DNA of 64,000 nucleotides from Antedon mediterranea. Its lineage: Eukaryota > Echinodermata > Crinoidea > Comatulida > Antedonidae. The stretch covers positions 20,310,922 through 20,374,921 of the forward strand of contig NC_092678.1 of assembly GCF_964355755.1 (NCBI RefSeq), in the 5' to 3' direction. Shown in pieces: positions 44,601-56,639 of the stretch (its first letter is position 1; every line of letters starts with the position of its first letter). The notes beneath the pieces are model-generated. The model was given only the letters and a program-made list of their open reading frames with translations. It had not been told where the DNA came from and did no database searches. Position numbers and translations under genes: made by a program.

Positions 44601-47600
44601 CGCGGTCGAAATAAAAAAAAATAAAAAAAAAAAAAAGATAATACAGACTTGGGGCAAGTCTAGGTAGACGGCTTAACAACCTGAAGGATGAGGCAATAAG
44701 GGAACTGTACCTTTTCACATGCCAGTCCAATTCATGAATACACCATTGTGATTTTTGGCCACTTCCCCTCTCGCTAGAGATTTAAAGGAGTATCTTTGTA
44801 CCATGCCGACGTTTTTATCTGTGTTTATTATTACAATTGTATAGTAATGAAATAAATAAAATATAATTGTTAACAAACTCAACATTTTTCTTACCTGCAA
44901 TCAAAAAGCCTAGCTGAAAAAATTATTTATTTTGTTGTATGTTTTTTGGAAAACTGAAGTTTTAATTTTTTTCTTTTAGGCTTAATACATAAAAAATTTG
45001 CAGAGGGTGATAATAAAATCCAGGATGAGAAATCTGATATCACACTGGTTAATATGGCAGGTAAAAATTTACTTAATAAAATGTATTAAATAACAACATA
45101 ATAAACAATGACACTACAGAACAGATGACTTGTATTGTCCAAATAAACTGGAAATATTGAATATCGAAACGTGGCAGGCTCTAGTTAAAATTTATAATTT
45201 AAACTTACGATACTTTTATAGTATTGTATATTCAGGAGTAGCCGCTGCATAATCTCTTTGCTTTTCTTCCTTATATGTATCTATACTCTATGTTCAATTA
45301 TTTATACTAACATATAATTATTATATTGATACTTATAACATAACAGTTAAATATGTAAATGTAACAATTAATGAATAACCAATCTACTACACGATAATCT
45401 AATCTATACACAAGATCATTATTCCAAACTATTACACTAATAGTTAAATATCTTATTTCTATTTCTGAAAATACATTTCAATCTTCTATCTACTAAAGCT
45501 GAAGTATAGTCATATCTTGGGACCATTCTATAGTCACCACCAGATAGGTTTTCTTCATCAGTGCTTCTATGAATAGATGTTCTGTTGAGCGCAGGAACGC
45601 TAGTTGACAATACCCAATTTAAAAACTCCTACAAAATGTAAAGTACAGTGATCTCTGGAATGGTGCCATAATATAGTTGTTAATGTAATGTTATTTAAAG
45701 AAAAAATTACATGCAAACCTCTGTCCGTTTTTTCTTCATCTGAGAAGGAAAATGCATTAGTAAATTGATTTTAATATTTTTTTATTTTTTCCCCAAATTG
45801 ATGATTAAATAATGATTTTATTGTTTTTTAAAGGTGGTGAGGACAGTGTACCAAGTGACGAAAAAAAATCACAAGGTATAATGTTTTGTAATTTTTACAA
45901 TTATAAAACCACATGATTCCTTCATGTTCATTCATCTAAAACCTCCAATACCTACTGTAATCTCAATTCATGTCAAGCAAACATTATAAAGTTTTGTTTC
46001 CACACAAGTGATTTCAATATAATAGGGTTTTAGCTATAGATAATAAACTGTACAAAAGCCATTATGTATTTTCCTAGATTTTCTATCAATTGACTATTCT
46101 TTTCACAAAAAAAATAAATAAAAATAGTTTTTGTCCAGGTTTTTTTTTTAAACTTATCACTTGACATTATTTGGGTTCCACATAGAGACTTATACGCTCG
46201 TATTCCTAAACCAAACTTTAGTCGTAGTTCGAAGTTCGACTTGAAAAAGTCCTAGTTCGAGCTATTACTTCAATTTTGATTCATAAACGAAGTAATCAAA
46301 GTTTGCAGTTCGACTTAATGAAGTCGAGCTTTTAGTCGAGTTGCACACATCTGGGTAACAAAGGCTATACATTGGCCAATGACAAGAAAGTATTTGAGGA
46401 GGCAGACGAAATTTTGCTCATTGATATAACTTTCCATTTTCTTACAAAAAGTTTTACGCATCAGGACTATAATACATGAAAAATAATTTTAATTGTTAAT
46501 TATTAGAACAAGATCAGTATTAATTAATAACAGTGAAGTACTTTTGATTAACAACAAACAAAATCTTCAAAATATATTTAGGAACCATGGCTTATTTTCT
46601 AGGCCTCCAACAAAGTATGATCGCGACGAACCACGTACTTCATAGTGTGACAAGAAAGCGCTAGGCCCCCTAAACATTCCATCGCGTGGTGAGTTTCCGC
46701 ATCTCCCATTGTCGCTATAGCGTGACGTAGTTCAAAAATAATAATGTAATTTGTATAATACGGTTGTAAATAAACATGATTTAAGCATAAACCAATGTAT
46801 ATTTAAGTAAGCTAATATAAAAATAGATATTTCATTCTTCAATATCTGGCCAATATTACAACTCAATGACTGTTTAACCTTGTTTAAATACCATTTATTT
46901 GGTGATTTAGCCTGCCCCCTCGAGGACTAAAAAAATCGATCAAAATCCATCTCGATTTAAGCCCGGTTTAAGAAGACGGGCGATAGAGTCTAATCAGACT
47001 ATGGTTTCTGCAAAATAAATTTCACATTGTGCACAGGTTCAACTTGGAAATATGAAATATCGTGGCCAAACATACTGTATGTAATCAATATTGGGCATCA
47101 GCATCTAAACAAGGTGTGGCCTATTCTGATGTGTATTGTGGAAAGTGCATCACCAAAAAATTATTTTAGGTAACCAAAAGGAGTGTAGAGAGACTATGAG
47201 GATACTTGTAATGTAATTCAATACAATCAGGAGAAACAATAAATGTGGAAACTCCCGCGATTAACGCGAGACTTGATAGTGCTACACACCTACTAACTTA
47301 GCTATATATAATACTGTATTCGAAGTGTCCAAAATGGCTTTTGTCAGATATCCCATGTTTATTTGCAATTCTTTATATAGATTACAGTATACAATTTTGA
47401 CTCTAGTAATGAATATGAATAAAATTAAATCAATTTTTCATTTGTTTATTATACAGAAACTATGAGTGCATCATGTAAAAATGATGTTGACAAGCCTAAA
47501 GGTTAGTTTAAACTCTTACCTTTTATAAAAAGAGTATAATATGCAAAGATTTATTTAAATAAAACTAATTACCTAATGATAGTTTTTCTTAGTTAGACAA

Positions 47601-50300
47601 TAACTATTTTAATCTAACTGGTTACTGAAAAAGGGAGAGGATTGGGGGAGGTAGAGAGAGGATTGGGGAGGTAGAGAGAGGGAGAGGAACTCTAACATCT
47701 CTAATATGTAAAGATGGATAAAGGTAAATGCAAGAAAACTGAAAAAGTTTCATTAACCAAGACCCAAATTCTTTTTGTTTTTGTAATTAAAACGCTTTTA
47801 TATGGCCCTTTGTCAAAAAAAATGTAATCAATCATTTTGACAATTAAAAAGATATGTGTAATATTGAAATTATATTATTATTATTTAGCGATTGAGGAAC
47901 AAGAGCCACTTATGAAGTCTGATGACGTTTTCGTCAAAAAAGGTAGTGGAAATTTAGGGAAATCTGCTGCTTTAAAAAAGAGGTTTCCAAGACAACGTTC
48001 CTCGACCTCCAGCCTTCCTGATGTACCAGAAAACAGTCAATTATCAGTGGTTCTACGAAAATGGTGCTATCGTAAGAATTAAGATCATTCAATATTCTTC
48101 TGATTTGCGTTCTTTAAAAAATTAAACATAATGTGTTTTAACTTCTATGAATGATTGCTTAAAACACTTTTTTGTTTTCATATAGTGTACCTATACTTTG
48201 TTTTTATGGTATACAGTAATGCCTAAATAGATTTCTGTCATTTGATGATAAAAAATAAGCACCCTATTTTTGTCGGCGGAAGATAAATAAAAAAATAAAA
48301 TAATAGATCCTTAAATTTTATGGCCTGTCACTTTCACTTTCATTTTTAATTACTCTTTTTATTTTATTTATTTCTTGGATTACTTTTTTTATGTGAAGCG
48401 CATTTATGACATTAAAAGTCCAAATTTATTATTATTATTGAATAAAAACAGATATTTTATATTCATAGAGGATAGGGCAAGAGTTGAACCGGAACATGTT
48501 TCTGAAATCTCAAAACACATTGGGAAAGAAGTAGCAAGGATTGGTTTCATGCTTGGCTTAACAAATGGGGAAGTGGAAACTATTGAGCATAACCACAAGT
48601 CAGATCTTTCTAGACAGAATTTAGTAGTTTTGCAGATATGGTTGGAAAAGAGAGGTGTTTCTGCTACGAAAAGTGTTCTTGCACGTGCTCTTAACAGTAT
48701 TGGAAGACCCGAACTTGCATTAAAACATTTATGGACTGACCAAGAATGGAAACAAGGTAATTCCTTTAGTTCGAATGTTTGTTTTCATGAAAAAGATGTA
48801 TATTTAAAGCTATGACCATAGAGATAATATTGAATAACTAGACCGTCAACTCTAACACAATCACATCTCTTTTTAACATGGAGAGGAACCATCAAAATAT
48901 TGCTGCATCGCATTAGCTGTGCCGTGCCTACTACTTGGCCATTCACTACTATATCTCTGTTATAGTATGTTAACTGTATCAAATGTATTCTTAATAGTTA
49001 ATTTTATAAAAAATGTACTGTATTTAAAACAAATATGGGTCCTTGCCCTGTCAAATTACTAATTGTCTCTTAGGTAACTCTTGAGTAGATTAGTATATAT
49101 CTCTAAATAGCCATGACAGATTTTTTTTTTTTCGACTGTCAGAATATTTAAGTTTTTTTTATATGTTCACCTATATTTAACATTAATTTAATTTAGGGAT
49201 TCAAGCAGTCAATAAAGAATCAACGTTTTGGAAAAGAAGAAAAAGTCGGGAATTGGTGATCAAACTTGATTCTGGTTAGTACTTGTTCAACTTCATTGAC
49301 CAATTATAATTTTCAAGCCCTACTCCTCCAAACCTACAGTACTGTACCTTTCTATAAAACTTTATATAAGAAATTGTAATCAGACCTAAGCCATATTAAA
49401 ATTGACCATTCTACTGTATTCTCTCCAGTGTCTGTCTGTAAGTTTTTAGGTTTTTTAAGTCTTTTAGTGTGTAAATTTTAGATGGACAGATAAATTACAA
49501 TCTGTTTTTTATTTCTTTATTTAAAATTGTATTTTATAGATTATTTTGATGGCAAGGATTGGGAAATGCAAAGCACATGGCAAGGTATCTGGGAAATTAT
49601 GTTAGAAAATGACTTTGGGAATTTCAGACAACTCAAATTAGCTTGCGGTGCCGTAGAATTACAACAGCCACCCCTTGAAGGTGAAGAAAGCTGTCCATAT
49701 TTTAAGGGGAATCTTTGCTTGGATCAAAAGGCTGAACAATTGATTGATTCAGAGTTTATACATCTGAAGCCAGTTTGTGTATCAGATGGCGTTAACTGTT
49801 TATTCTCTGCTGCATCTGTTATCTACTATGGTTCAGAAGATAATTTTCTTGAGTTAAAACTACGTACAGTTATTGAGTTGGCCTATCACAAAGATCACTA
49901 TATGAGACAAAGAGCACTTATCAAGTGTATAAAAGCGGAGTACGCACTGACCAAGTTAGAAGAGAATGATGTATTAACCAAACCTAAAGATGTAGAAGCA
50001 AACTTTGAAAATTCTATCCGGCAAACATTAAGTGAACAAAACCTCTTCAGCCTGCAGGGAAACTCCATCCAGCTGTTCGGCCTTGCATCAGTTTTAAACT
50101 GCAATATTCAGTCCGTCTTTCCTACAATTGGTGCATCTGAAACAAGCCCTTTGAATGTACTTATCACTCCACGTAAGGAACAAGAAAATCCAGCAACAGT
50201 TTTCATTATGTGGTCTAGGCACACACCATTACCTGAAGATGGACAGTTTGTTCCTAATCACTTTGTCCCTCTTCTTCAAGAACCACCAACCACAAATTAG
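41562..50300 (+). CDS. Copy B: TNFR-like, single-pass receptor with death domain and OTU/vertnin-like domain (gene model)
   Basis: Ten exons join in one frame: 41562-41680, 43419-43541, 44229-44324, 44980-45060, 45834-45875, 47457-47501, 47889-48071, 48469-48756, 49197-49274 and 49540-50300 (TAG). All internal junctions are phase 1. The about 604 visible residues give, in order: Cys-rich end of a TNFR-like module, Thr/Pro stalk, a 20-residue hydrophobic helix, basic juxtamembrane stretch, acidic/Ser-rich linker, death domain, spacer, and a 252-residue domain with 'DGVNCLF' and 'PNHFVPLL'. The signal peptide and further Cys-rich modules must lie upstream (candidates at 35388 and 38332). It acts, by inference, as a plasma-membrane death receptor with a built-in ubiquitin-protease-like domain. 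The join across the membrane helix is supported because both halves are hydrophobic and in phase. Confidence 0.75.
41681..43418. other. Intron of copy B
   Basis: Contains several overlapping open frames on both strands at 41782-42514 without family signature, and a TAGGCCTA-rich patch near 42710-43050. Nothing here is supported as coding. Confidence 0.5.
43419..43541 (+). CDS. Copy B stalk and first half of the membrane helix
   Basis: 123 nt, phase 1-1, acceptor 'CTTTTTTACAG', donor 'GTAATA' at 43542. It continues the Thr/Ser/Pro stalk and ends 'SSPWKNIYLLPIL', the start of a transmembrane helix. An alternative donor GTAAGA at 43445 is also in phase 1 and would remove most of this segment. 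Confidence 0.6.
44229..44324 (+). CDS. Copy B second half of the membrane helix and juxtamembrane region
   Basis: 96 nt, phase 1-1, acceptor 'GTTATATTTTTAG', donor 'GTAAGC'. It opens 'FLLIIGIIVLCC' and continues 'KFNEKFRKFLENLF', a stop-transfer pattern of hydrophobic then basic residues. Joined to 43541 it makes one uninterrupted 20-residue hydrophobic span, orienting the C-terminal domains to the cytosol. Confidence 0.7.
44980..45060 (+). CDS. Copy B cytoplasmic linker exon 1
   Basis: 81 nt, phase 1-1, acceptor 'TTTTTTCTTTTAG', donor 'GTAAAA'. It encodes 'GLIHKKFAEGDNKIQDEKSD' and seven more residues. Confidence 0.65.
45061..45833. other. Intron of copy B
   Basis: AT-rich; nothing recognised. 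Confidence 0.6.
45834..45875 (+). CDS. Copy B cytoplasmic linker exon 2
   Basis: 42 nt, phase 1-1, encoding 'GEDSVPSDEKKSQ' after a split Gly. The acceptor 'GTTTTTTAAAG' is weak but the donor and phase fit. Confidence 0.5.
45876..47456. other. Intron of copy B with a self-complementary patch
   Basis: Around 46195-46345, 'AGTTCGAAGTTCGACTTGAA' and later 'TTCGACTTAATGAAGTCGA' form local inverted repeats, MITE-like. The rest is AT-rich with no exon support. Confidence 0.45.
47457..47501 (+). CDS. Copy B cytoplasmic linker exon 3
   Basis: 45 nt, phase 1-1, acceptor 'TATTATACAG', donor 'GTTAGT', encoding 'ETMSASCKNDVDKPK'. Confidence 0.55.
47633..47692 (+). repeat. GA-rich minisatellite
   Basis: Imperfect repeats of 'GGAGGTAGAGAGAGGATTGG' in an intron. 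Confidence 0.8.
47889..48071 (+). CDS. Copy B cytoplasmic linker exon 4, Ser/Lys-rich
   Basis: 183 nt, phase 1-1. It has 'EEQEPLMKSDD', 'KKRFPRQRSSTSSLPDVPE' and ends 'KWCY'. It is homologous to 29296-29469 in copy A and to the inverted copy at 27632-27814. Confidence 0.8.
48469..48756 (+). CDS. Copy B death-domain exon
   Basis: 288 nt, phase 1-1. Death-domain pattern: 'HIGKEVARIGFMLGLTNGE', 'LVVLQIWLEKRGVSATKSV', 'LARALNSIGRPELALKHL'. It aligns ungapped with 29592-29879. Death domains signal by homotypic assembly at receptor tails. Confidence 0.85.
49197..49274 (+). CDS. Copy B spacer exon
   Basis: 78 nt, phase 1-1, encoding 'TFWKRRKSRELVIKLDS' after nine leading residues; basic, between the death domain and the OTU-like domain. 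Confidence 0.7.
49540..50300 (+). CDS. Copy B C-terminal OTU/vertnin-like domain exon
   Basis: 761 nt, 252 residues, TAG at 50298-50300, the same length as copy A. 'DGVNCLF' (Asp 49785-49787, Cys 49797-49799) keeps the Asp-Gly-x-Asn-Cys form of OTU peptidases. 'FGLASVLNCNIQSVFP', 'VFIMWSRHTP' and 'PNHFVPLL' (His 50259-50261) are the vertnin-like blocks. Deubiquitinase activity is inferred from motif layout only. Confidence 0.75.
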
Positions 50301-52373
50301 TCTTCTGGTTATTCACACACAGAATAATTGTCCCTAGTTAGTTTTATTGAAATCAACTGTTGAGGGCGCTATGTTTTTTTTTTACCTTGGTCGCATTTTG
50401 CCCTTGCATGGTCTTTTTTCGGAGAAAATTTAGAGTTTTTGAGTAGTAGTTAACTGAGTTTAAGTAGTTTGACTGAAAAAAAAAATCTTTTGCGATCGAG
50501 GTTTAAGATAAAAAAAAAACTAATTCTTTCCTTGTTGAAAAATTTCAAACCCACCTTAATTTTTATTTGATCCGTCTACAAACAAGTGTCCTTTAAAATT
50601 TTATTTTGGCCAGAATTTTCTGATATTCAACTTTCTATGCAAGAAAATATGGTAAGGGTGGTTAAAAGATTGAATGCAAAACCTTGAAGTAGTTTTTCAT
50701 TTGAATACTGTTATTGTAAAGTAATCGTGTTATTTTTTATTTAAAAAATCCTTACTACAGTACTATAACTACTACTGTTTGGGATAACAGAAGGTAAAGG
50801 CTGATTTTAACCTCAAAATAAAAAAATAAAAATTATATTAACAATTTTTAGAATTAATTAAGGTTTTATAAATGGTATTAGTAGAAGTATATAATATATT
50901 CATTACAATGGCTGATTTATTGATATTTTTGAAAAAGTAAAGTATTTTTGAAATATATTTTCAATTACTATATGACAGTAGATAAAAGTTTACAATATAA
51001 TTGGAAAAATTTTATATTCCTTTGAGTTGAACTAAACATTTTAAATGTAAAAAGCAAAAGTGGGCTTATGTTAAAATGGAACTGAAAGAAACTTTGTTGA
51101 CATAAGTGATCCGAGAAACTGACTTCAACTGACCACAAAGCTATGCAAACTATGTCGACATAAGCTGAGTTGAGTTGCGGATCTGATAGGAACAAAAAAA
51201 AAACTGTGGTTCATGTTGACATGGTATTTGTAATCACGACCAGTTGTAATGTCAGCAAGGATTGTGTGCCTATTGGTTCCACTCCTCAATTACAGATTGC
51301 GTCACGTATGCAGTATGGGTAACCATGACTAGATAGAATCCGTTCCATACTTGGTACACTAGATATTTTGCTTCTCCAATGGCGACACGTGTCCTATTGT
51401 TACTTTCCATACATAAGAGCTTGTATACTACTAGTTACTTTCAGATAAGTTTTACTGTTTATGTCGGTGTATATATTAACTTAATACTGAAGTCTGTATA
51501 ACAGGTGATATTGAACAAATTCCAATATCAATCATTCCTAATGAAAATCTGTGTTTTGTGTGTTTAAAAAACAAATTAGAAATAGTTTTTAAAATGACAA
51601 TGTGTACAGTATTTGTAATGTTACTTATGTATGTGTTACTTAAAAATATAAGTATTTGGATGTTACTTTTAGTAAACAAGAGTCACTCAACGCATCAGTG
51701 TATCTCTACATACATTTATTACTGTATCATGTTCATCACATGTGCCACCTACAGTATATCATGGTTAGATCAAGGTTAGATCAAGATTACAAAATGATGC
51801 ATGTGATACATATGTGACACTGTATCACAGAATTTGCCTATGATACTGGACAAGGTACAGATACAGTACTGAGAATTAAGTATATAACTTTACTACACAT
51901 ATCTTTCATTTATAGCTGCTTTTATATTATTGGCAACAAAATAGCTATACATATCAATATATTTTATTTTCAATATATTATGTGGATTGTGATTTTTTTA
52001 AAATTGTGTGTTATAAGCGTTAATGTGGAAACAGAAATATTAATTTTGTATTCTTGTAGTTTAATAACAAATATATAACCAATGTAGATAAGTATTATTT
52101 TTTTAATTGACAAAACCTGCAATTGTAACTAATTAAATATATAGCAATTATATTTATGTATTGTATTAATTAACTGTCTTTCTTACATCATATTCTACAC
52201 ACATTATGCATGGTAGACGGGAAACAAGATATTTTTTAATTGAATTGTAAAGAAATTGTAAGTTTTTTTTTAACCAATAATTTATGATACCATACATTAA
52301 TATCAATTTTATAACTTTAAAAATATAAAAATATTTTAAATTTGCATATTTTCACATGTAGATAAGTTATATG

Positions 52374-52665
52374 CAACACCGGCGCAGATCCTTGGGGTGG
52401 GGGACATGTCCACTCACATATTATTTAGTGGGGATATTCCCCCTCACTTTTCAACAGCAAAATCATTAAATTGTTGATGAAATAGAAAGTAAGACTTTAT
52501 GACATGCATGACGTATTTGTATGTAATTTCAGAAAATACAGTATCTAAGAAGAATAGATTTTGCGTGAATATAACTAGTGGTGCATCGGCCACCTGGCCC
52601 CCCCAGCCTAAAGTATTTCATTTTTTTACATCCCCCCCAATATTTAAAACGGATCTGCGTCGTTG
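52374..52665. mobile_element. hAT-like MITE (292 bp) with perfect 8-bp TSD
   Basis: Present in copy B but absent at the matching place in copy A (near 33297). Identical 8-bp GTTATATG flanks lie at 52366-52373 and 52666-52673. Ends 'CAACACCGGCGCAGATCC' and 'GGATCTGCGTCGTTG' form imperfect inverted repeats. It has no coding capacity, and it inserted after the segmental duplication. Confidence 0.8.
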
Positions 52666-54566
52666 GTTATATGTACACAGATTAGAATATGTTTGTCTTG
52701 TCACTTGACCCAATGTTGATTCCCAATGAGGCCACTTTTATATATAGAGGATAACATTACATGCTATTCTAAGTCTTTAGCGCAACAAAAGTATTTCAGA
52801 AAAATATTTAAAAACAACATTTCTGGTAATCTATAGCTTGTGATTGGTCAGTTATTGCATCATTGTGTTGCCTCCTATGGAAACCATTGCTTTATAATAA
52901 TTCAATGCAATTGGTGCTAAATAATAGTTAGATAAATTGTTTTGATGTTTTATTATTCATCATTTTAATAATATATTTGCACTGCCCAGCTATAATATTT
53001 TGCCATTATTATAATTATGTGTTCAATTAATGTATGGTGATGCTGTCTTGTAAATAACTTACTAAAGAAGTGTCGATTATTTTTGGGGGTGGCGAGGGGG
53101 ATATAATTACTCATTCCATGTGTTTTCCACTTTACATGTTCATAGAGTTTTTGTCCTATATTATTTGAACATATTATGAAATAATAGAATGTCTTATATC
53201 AAAAGTAAAAAATAATTAAATTTTTTCTGTCGTAAATTTTCTCATATGTTTTATTTAATTTTAATCGTAACAGTAGAGTCCCTCCATGGGGGGACACCCT
53301 GTTGAGGGGACAGTTTGATGGGCGTCCAGATGGTGTCCCCTTAATAGGGGTTCTACTGCATTTTCTTTAGCCGTTTAGAATAGTGTTATCTTTCTATATT
53401 TAAATTATGCTTAATTCTGATATATAAGTGGACAGAAAACAAGGTTGGTTTGTTTGATATAATGGTTTCAAACAAATAAATGTCATGGTTTTAAGTATTT
53501 ACTTTTGTTAACTGCCTGCTAAAAATAATTTAACGTTTACTTTTTGTTTTAGGTTTTTATGTAAATGATAAACAGAGAAATACTATAATATAGAACTTCT
53601 ACTATTGGACTCTATTAAAGGGGATGATAATTGTTGGGTACCAAAGGTGTCCTGTTTTTCTATTTGTGTGTGTATATGTAATTCCACAGTTAAACTGAAC
53701 GTTTTTATATGATTATTAAATTAAATTATAATAAGTTTTATTATACACAATTTAGATACATGAAAGAATTCTGTTGAATGTGTTATTTTTTATAATGGGT
53801 AATTATAACTGTTTATAAGATTTTACTTTAAAAAAGTTGCCATTAAAACTGTTTTCATGCTAAAAAGTGAAGTAGTTTTATCCCAAGGATATCCACAAAG
53901 TATATTATAGAAATAGTTTAGCTGGTTGAAGATAATTTTTATGTTTAGGAAATATACCCATGCAAATTCCAAATCTGTAGGTTATTTTAGATGGTATTTT
54001 GTTTATAAAGTGACAATTTTTGTGGCGCCTGCACCCCATCCATGATCAGCTCTGATAAGGGACCGAACGGAAAAGAGTTCATACTCAATGGTTAAGGGTT
54101 AAAGGTTAATCAAAGATTAAGTACCTTGATATAAATTGTCACAATCAGTACTACACTGTATTCTGACATTTTATTTTTTATGTTACTGAATTTTTACTTT
54201 AAAATATGTATAAGTAATGTAATTGCAATAATTTTATATGAATATAAAAATTATTAAATACTTTTCTCATCATAATAATTGTTGTTATTGTTCTAATTAT
54301 AGATACCCCTATTCAGACATCCGTATTAAACGATAAAGAGAAATGTATGTTTTCACACTACAGCCACCCACCCCTCTTATGGTCCTAAAAGTGTCTCCTT
54401 AATCGGTGTTATAACAAGGCTTTCAAACAACAGGTCACTGAGCTCGGCTTACCAAAATAGGAACTCGCAACATTCCTTTGATCTGATGTCTGGCTGCGAC
54501 AAACACCAACAGTACTGCACTATGTACTATGTACATACTGTATTCTTCGCGACGCGGTGTCTGATG

Positions 54567-55391
54567 TATGGAACGCCGTTTACGCAACATTTCGATGATA
54601 TGAATTTTATGATGTGATATGTGAATGAAATGCATCGATATGAATTGAATGGCGCGATATATAAATGAAATGTTTTGAATTGAATGCTGTGAATTGAATG
54701 TTTTGAATGAAATGTTTTGAATGAAATGTTTTGAATGAAATGTTTTGAATGAAATGTTTTGAATTGAATGTTTTAAATGAAATGTTTTGAATGAAATGTT
54801 TTGAATGAAATGTTTGAATTGAATTGAAAAGTCAAACTATTGGTGGCGTATGTCATTCTCGCTCGCGATTATTTTCTCAACCTCTTAGGCCTAAGCCTGG
54901 GTACCCTCATCTCCTTTCTTCCACGCTGCCTTTACAGAGAATCCTAACAGACCTGGGTTCGGAAATATGTATTCCAATGTTTCAGGTCTGTTAGGGAGTC
55001 TCTGTAAAGGATTCATATTGATGACAGCGTTGAAAGGAGATGAGGGTACCCATGCTTAGGCCTATTAAGAGGTTGAAAAAAAAATCGCGAGCGGGAATGA
55101 CATACGCCGCCAATAGTTTGACTTTTCAATTCAATTCAAACATTCATTTTCATTCAAAACATTTAATTCAAAACATTTCATTCAAAACATTTCATTCAAA
55201 ACATTTTATTCAAAACATTCAATTCAAAACATTTCATTCAAAACATTTCATTCAAAACATTCAATTCAAAGCATTCAATTCAAAACATTTCATTCATATA
55301 TCACGCCATTCAATTCATATCGATGCATTTCATTCACATATCGCGTCATAAAATTCATATCATCGAAATGTTGCGTAAACGGCGTTCCATA
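54567..55391. mobile_element. Foldback element (825 bp) with long inverted arms
   Basis: The ends 'TATGGAACGCCGTTTACGCA' and their inverse start at 54567 and finish at 55391, with CTGATG repeated on both sides (54561-54566, 55392-55397). Each arm is about 400 bp. It contains tandem 'AATGTTTTGAATGAA' units and then a unique part with 'GGTACCCTCATCTCCTTTC'. The centre near 54975 is only a few tens of bases. Arms are nearly but not fully identical. It is absent from the copy A side. Confidence 0.85.
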
Positions 55392-55719
55392 CTGATGTGT
55401 AGAACTGATCGTGTCGCAGTCACAGATAAACCCTTTGATCTCTGCAACTCAACATCCTGTTGTTATAATTGCCTTGGTTATATACTGTAGGGCCTATTTG
55501 CAATCGATGATTTGAATGAAATCGTTCAATCTTTATAAGGTACCGAATAATTTTGCAAAACAATGATTTAGTCCGGGTATCCTATGACGTCACTGACGCT
55601 CTCTTCTCTACCGCTATGATCCACACCTGGAGCGTTAGCGATGCAAATACAAGTATGTGATTGGCCATAGGAGTACGAACAATACGATTCACAGGTGTAT
55701 GGGTCTTGAATTGTGGAAA

Positions 55720-55887
55720 ATGAAAAGCAAATTGATTGAAAAGGTTATTGAAATAGGCCTTTATCGTAATGGAATCATAATGTGTTTTTGTTTGTGGAAT
55801 ATATGCGCACTTTTGAGCAAGACCGAAGTAGTGTGGATGTACAGTACGGATAATGCAAAACGATGCATGGCTGTTGCTGAATTATAG
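55720..55887 (+). other. Candidate 5' exon of a further gene copy
   Basis: Homologous to 35388-35536. The frame from the ATG at 55720 has 'IGLYRNGIIMCFCLWNICAL', a hydrophobic stretch, and stops at TAG 55885-55887 directly at a strong donor GTAAGA. If 35388 is the 5' exon of copy B, this predicts another receptor copy or its remnant further right; no such exons were seen up to 64000. Confidence 0.3.
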
Positions 55888-56600
55888 GTAAGATTTAAAA
55901 AATATTTTATTTGTGTAATGATTTGATTAATTCCAGGCCTCGAACGCAGTATATATTCTTTACAAAGGTGATTTTTGGATGTGTAAAGACCTTTATATTC
56001 TCAGAAATGTGTAGGCTAGATGTCTAGATCGTCTCCGTTTAAAGACAATCCAATTGTGCCTGGCAATATTTTGTTGTTTAAACAAACATAATATCTGGAT
56101 TATAATGTATGATACCGACTGTAGAACCATGGAATATTGTTATTTTTTATTAGTATTTAGGATATATTATACAATTGATTAGTTTTCTAACAATACAATG
56201 ACGTCACTTGGTCTTTTTGATATTAGACTTTAGGAGTACACAAACGGTGTATGCGCATTATTTAATTTGTATACTTCAATAAGGTTGTAGAATAAACATA
56301 ACACGATCTAAGTCCACTTCAGCATAATGTGTACAATTTTTGTCATATTCATTCATATTTAATTTGACTGAATTTGCTGACGCTGGCGTATATTATGTTT
56401 CACGCAGGCCAACAAATCAAATTATGAAATCAATTATTTATTGCATTATATAAAAAAAAAAAACATTAATGTATACAAAACAGTGCATTTGTACAGTTTT
56501 TGGTTCATTTGTGGAATTGTACATTTAGTAAAGCATCGGTACTATTATCTTGGAATCATCGATTGATATGTAAGCAACTTCATCTTTCTTTCTTGCTGAA
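55888..56600. other. AT-rich DNA with no supported gene
   Basis: No recognised exon, repeat or RNA gene. Confidence 0.5.
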
Positions 56601-56639
56601 CATTGTTTTCTCCAGTTATGTGTACCATCAATCGGAACA

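Larger units (their letters stand above)
50301..55887 (+). repeat. Downstream half of the segmental duplication, copy B side
   Basis: Aligns with 31262-35536 in order, with private insertions at 52374-52665 and 54567-55391. A candidate poly(A) signal for copy B lies near 50813. No gene is supported in it. Confidence 0.75.
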
